The translations under genes were made by a program, and so were the position numbers. From DATAOG01 sp963782885 (GTDB taxonomy: Bacteria > Pseudomonadota > Alphaproteobacteria > Geminicoccales > Geminicoccaceae): a stretch of DNA of 64,000 nucleotides. This document shows positions 63,095-64,000 of the stretch, in pieces. How positions within the stretch are numbered: position 1 is the first letter of the stretch; every line of letters begins with the position of its first letter. The stretch spans positions 1-64,000 of the forward strand of contig CAWALL010000008.1 of NCBI GenBank assembly GCA_963782885.1. The letters run 5' to 3'. The notes beneath the pieces are model-generated. The model was given only the letters and a program-made list of their open reading frames with translations. It had not been told where the DNA came from and did not search any database.

Positions 63095-63970
63095 TCACTG
63101 GACCCGGTAGGCGACGACCGCGTTGTCGGCCATCATCGGGATGATCGCCAACTTATCGCTCGGGTTGTAGTTGAGATCGGCGCTACCCTGGTTCAGGTCC
63201 ATCAGCATCTCGGCCTTGCCGCTGTCGTCGATCCGATAGAGGGCGCCGTGCACCCAGTCGGTCGCCAGATAGCCGCCCTTGCCGTCCGCCTCCAGGCCAT
63301 CGAGATTGCCGATCGGCTGCGTGCCGAGATCGGTGATCTTTTTGGTCCGGTAGTCGACCGCCTTGAGATGGCCCGGGAGCTTGGTCGAGAAGTCCTGCGG
63401 GTTCATCTCGCCCCAGGCGGCGACCAGCAGGCGGTCCGGCTCGGCGAGCAGGCCGTTCGGGTTCTGGAGCGCCGGGTCCTCAAGCCAGAGCTGGAACAGC
63501 GGGCCGTCGAGCACCCAGATCTGGTTCTTGACCATGTCGGAGACGAACACCCGGCCGTCATCGGCAGCGGTGACGTCGTTCAGGAACGACGCCCCGATCG
63601 CATCGTAGGTCGCGACGATCTTGCCACTTCCGGTATCGACCACGACCAGCTTGTCGATGTCGGCGGCGTACAGCTTGCCGTCGTGTAGCGCCAGGCCCTT
63701 GGGGGCGTTCAGGCCGGTCACCCAGTGCTTGTCGAGCATCTTGCCGTCCGAGGACAGCTTGGCGATGTAGCCGTTGCCGTCGGCATCGCCCGGCTGGCCG
63801 TTGACGTTGGAGACGTAGATCACGTCTTTGCTCGGGTCGGGCAGCGCGGATTCCGGCGCGTCCAGTCCCTTGACCTGCCACACCTGCTGAGGCTCGGCGG
63901 CGCGCGTCCCAGTCGCCAGCAGCAGCCCGCCCGCCAGCACGATCGAGATCGTGAATGTCGTCCGCATCAT
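63095..63970 (-). CDS. Secreted SMP-30/NHL-like beta-propeller protein
   Basis: From ATG 63970, with AGGAGG eight bases upstream, there is a signal peptide (FTISIVLAGGLLLATGTRA) and about 265 residues of repeated beta-propeller blades (KDVIYVSNVNGQ, GLALHDGKLYAADID, NDVTAADDGRVFVSDM, PNGLLAEPDRLLVAAWGE). The fold is that of gluconolactonase-like or NHL propellers. No lactonase metal site can be assigned with confidence, so a binding or sensing role in the periplasm is equally possible. Confidence 0.78.
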   Translation of the reverse strand: MMRTTFTISIVLAGGLLLATGTRAAEPQQVWQVKGLDAPESALPDPSKDVIYVSNVNGQPGDADGNGYIAKLSSDGKMLDKHWVTGLNAPKGLALHDGKLYAADIDKLVVVDTGSGKIVATYDAIGASFLNDVTAADDGRVFVSDMVKNQIWVLDGPLFQLWLEDPALQNPNGLLAEPDRLLVAAWGEMNPQDFSTKLPGHLKAVDYRTKKITDLGTQPIGNLDGLEADGKGGYLATDWVHGALYRIDDSGKAEMLMDLNQGSADLNYNPSDKLAIIPMMADNAVVAYRVQ

Positions 63971-64000
63971 CTCCAATTCCTCCTTGTCGTCCAGATCCCG

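Overview
The window is a very GC-rich (about 70 %) chromosomal segment of a Proteobacterium. The gene set (GcvT-type FAD dehydrogenase, polyamine-type ABC transporter parts, PhyH dioxygenase, DusA, Amn, PhnWX) fits a free-living or host-associated Alphaproteobacterium of the Rhodospirillales type; this is inference from gene content, not from a marker gene.

Layout: (1) 1-4167 carries a conflict/defence-like locus on the minus strand. It holds a STAND (NLR-like) ATPase with eight 46-residue TPR-type repeats, now broken by an amber codon and a frameshift. A 129-aa partner follows, whose C-terminus repeats the Gln/Asn motif found at the N-terminus of the ATPase. An upstream gap carries a repeated 10-mer. 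(2) 4168-9334 holds a dimethylglycine/sarcosine dehydrogenase-like gene, a small basic protein, a frameshifted periplasmic Cache protein, and a PagL-like outer membrane enzyme squeezed between a phd-vapC remnant and a truncated sulfotransferase. (3) 9415-18906 is carbohydrate storage and metabolism: amylo-alpha-1,6-glucosidase, glycosyltransferase, enolase-superfamily enzyme, tRNA-Thr, glgX and a cytochrome c. (4) 18913-25180 is a seven-gene minus-strand catabolic operon (GntR, PhyH dioxygenase, SAF-domain oxidoreductase, zinc alcohol dehydrogenase, amidohydrolase, AraC, VOC). (5) 25370-37731 mixes a frameshifted methyltransferase, a Tat-type GMC oxidoreductase, a disrupted aldo-keto reductase, a class IV aminotransferase, higBA, an ABC transporter without an ATPase gene, an AbrB/MazF pair, a frameshifted binding protein and a class III aminotransferase. 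(6) 37738-40638 holds a coiled-coil periplasmic protein, a disrupted SDR, msrB and a GST.

(7) 40806-43342 is a decayed 2.4-kb element inserted at the 5' end of dusA. It is flanked by a diverged direct repeat of the dusA start and carries HNH, AbiJ/HEPN-like and terminase-small-subunit remnants. (8) 43293-57343 holds dusA, AMP nucleosidase, an OmpA-like lipoprotein, an ABC-F ATPase, a GT4 glycosyltransferase, a Do-like periplasmic protease, a class III cyclase-ATPase-TPR regulator and a two-component system. (9) 57356-60316 is a LysR regulator divergent from phnW-phnX, for 2-aminoethylphosphonate use. (10) 60354-62898 is a cassette of a small Gly/Arg/Lys-rich peptide, a PqqD-HprK kinase fusion and a nucleotidyltransferase, which looks like a peptide-modification (RiPP-like) system. 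A periplasmic beta-propeller protein ends the window.

Several genes are interrupted. Two are broken by perfect or near-perfect short tandem duplications (23 and 26 bp), and others by one-base indels, some in homopolymers. Whether these are real mutations or assembly errors cannot be decided from the sequence alone.
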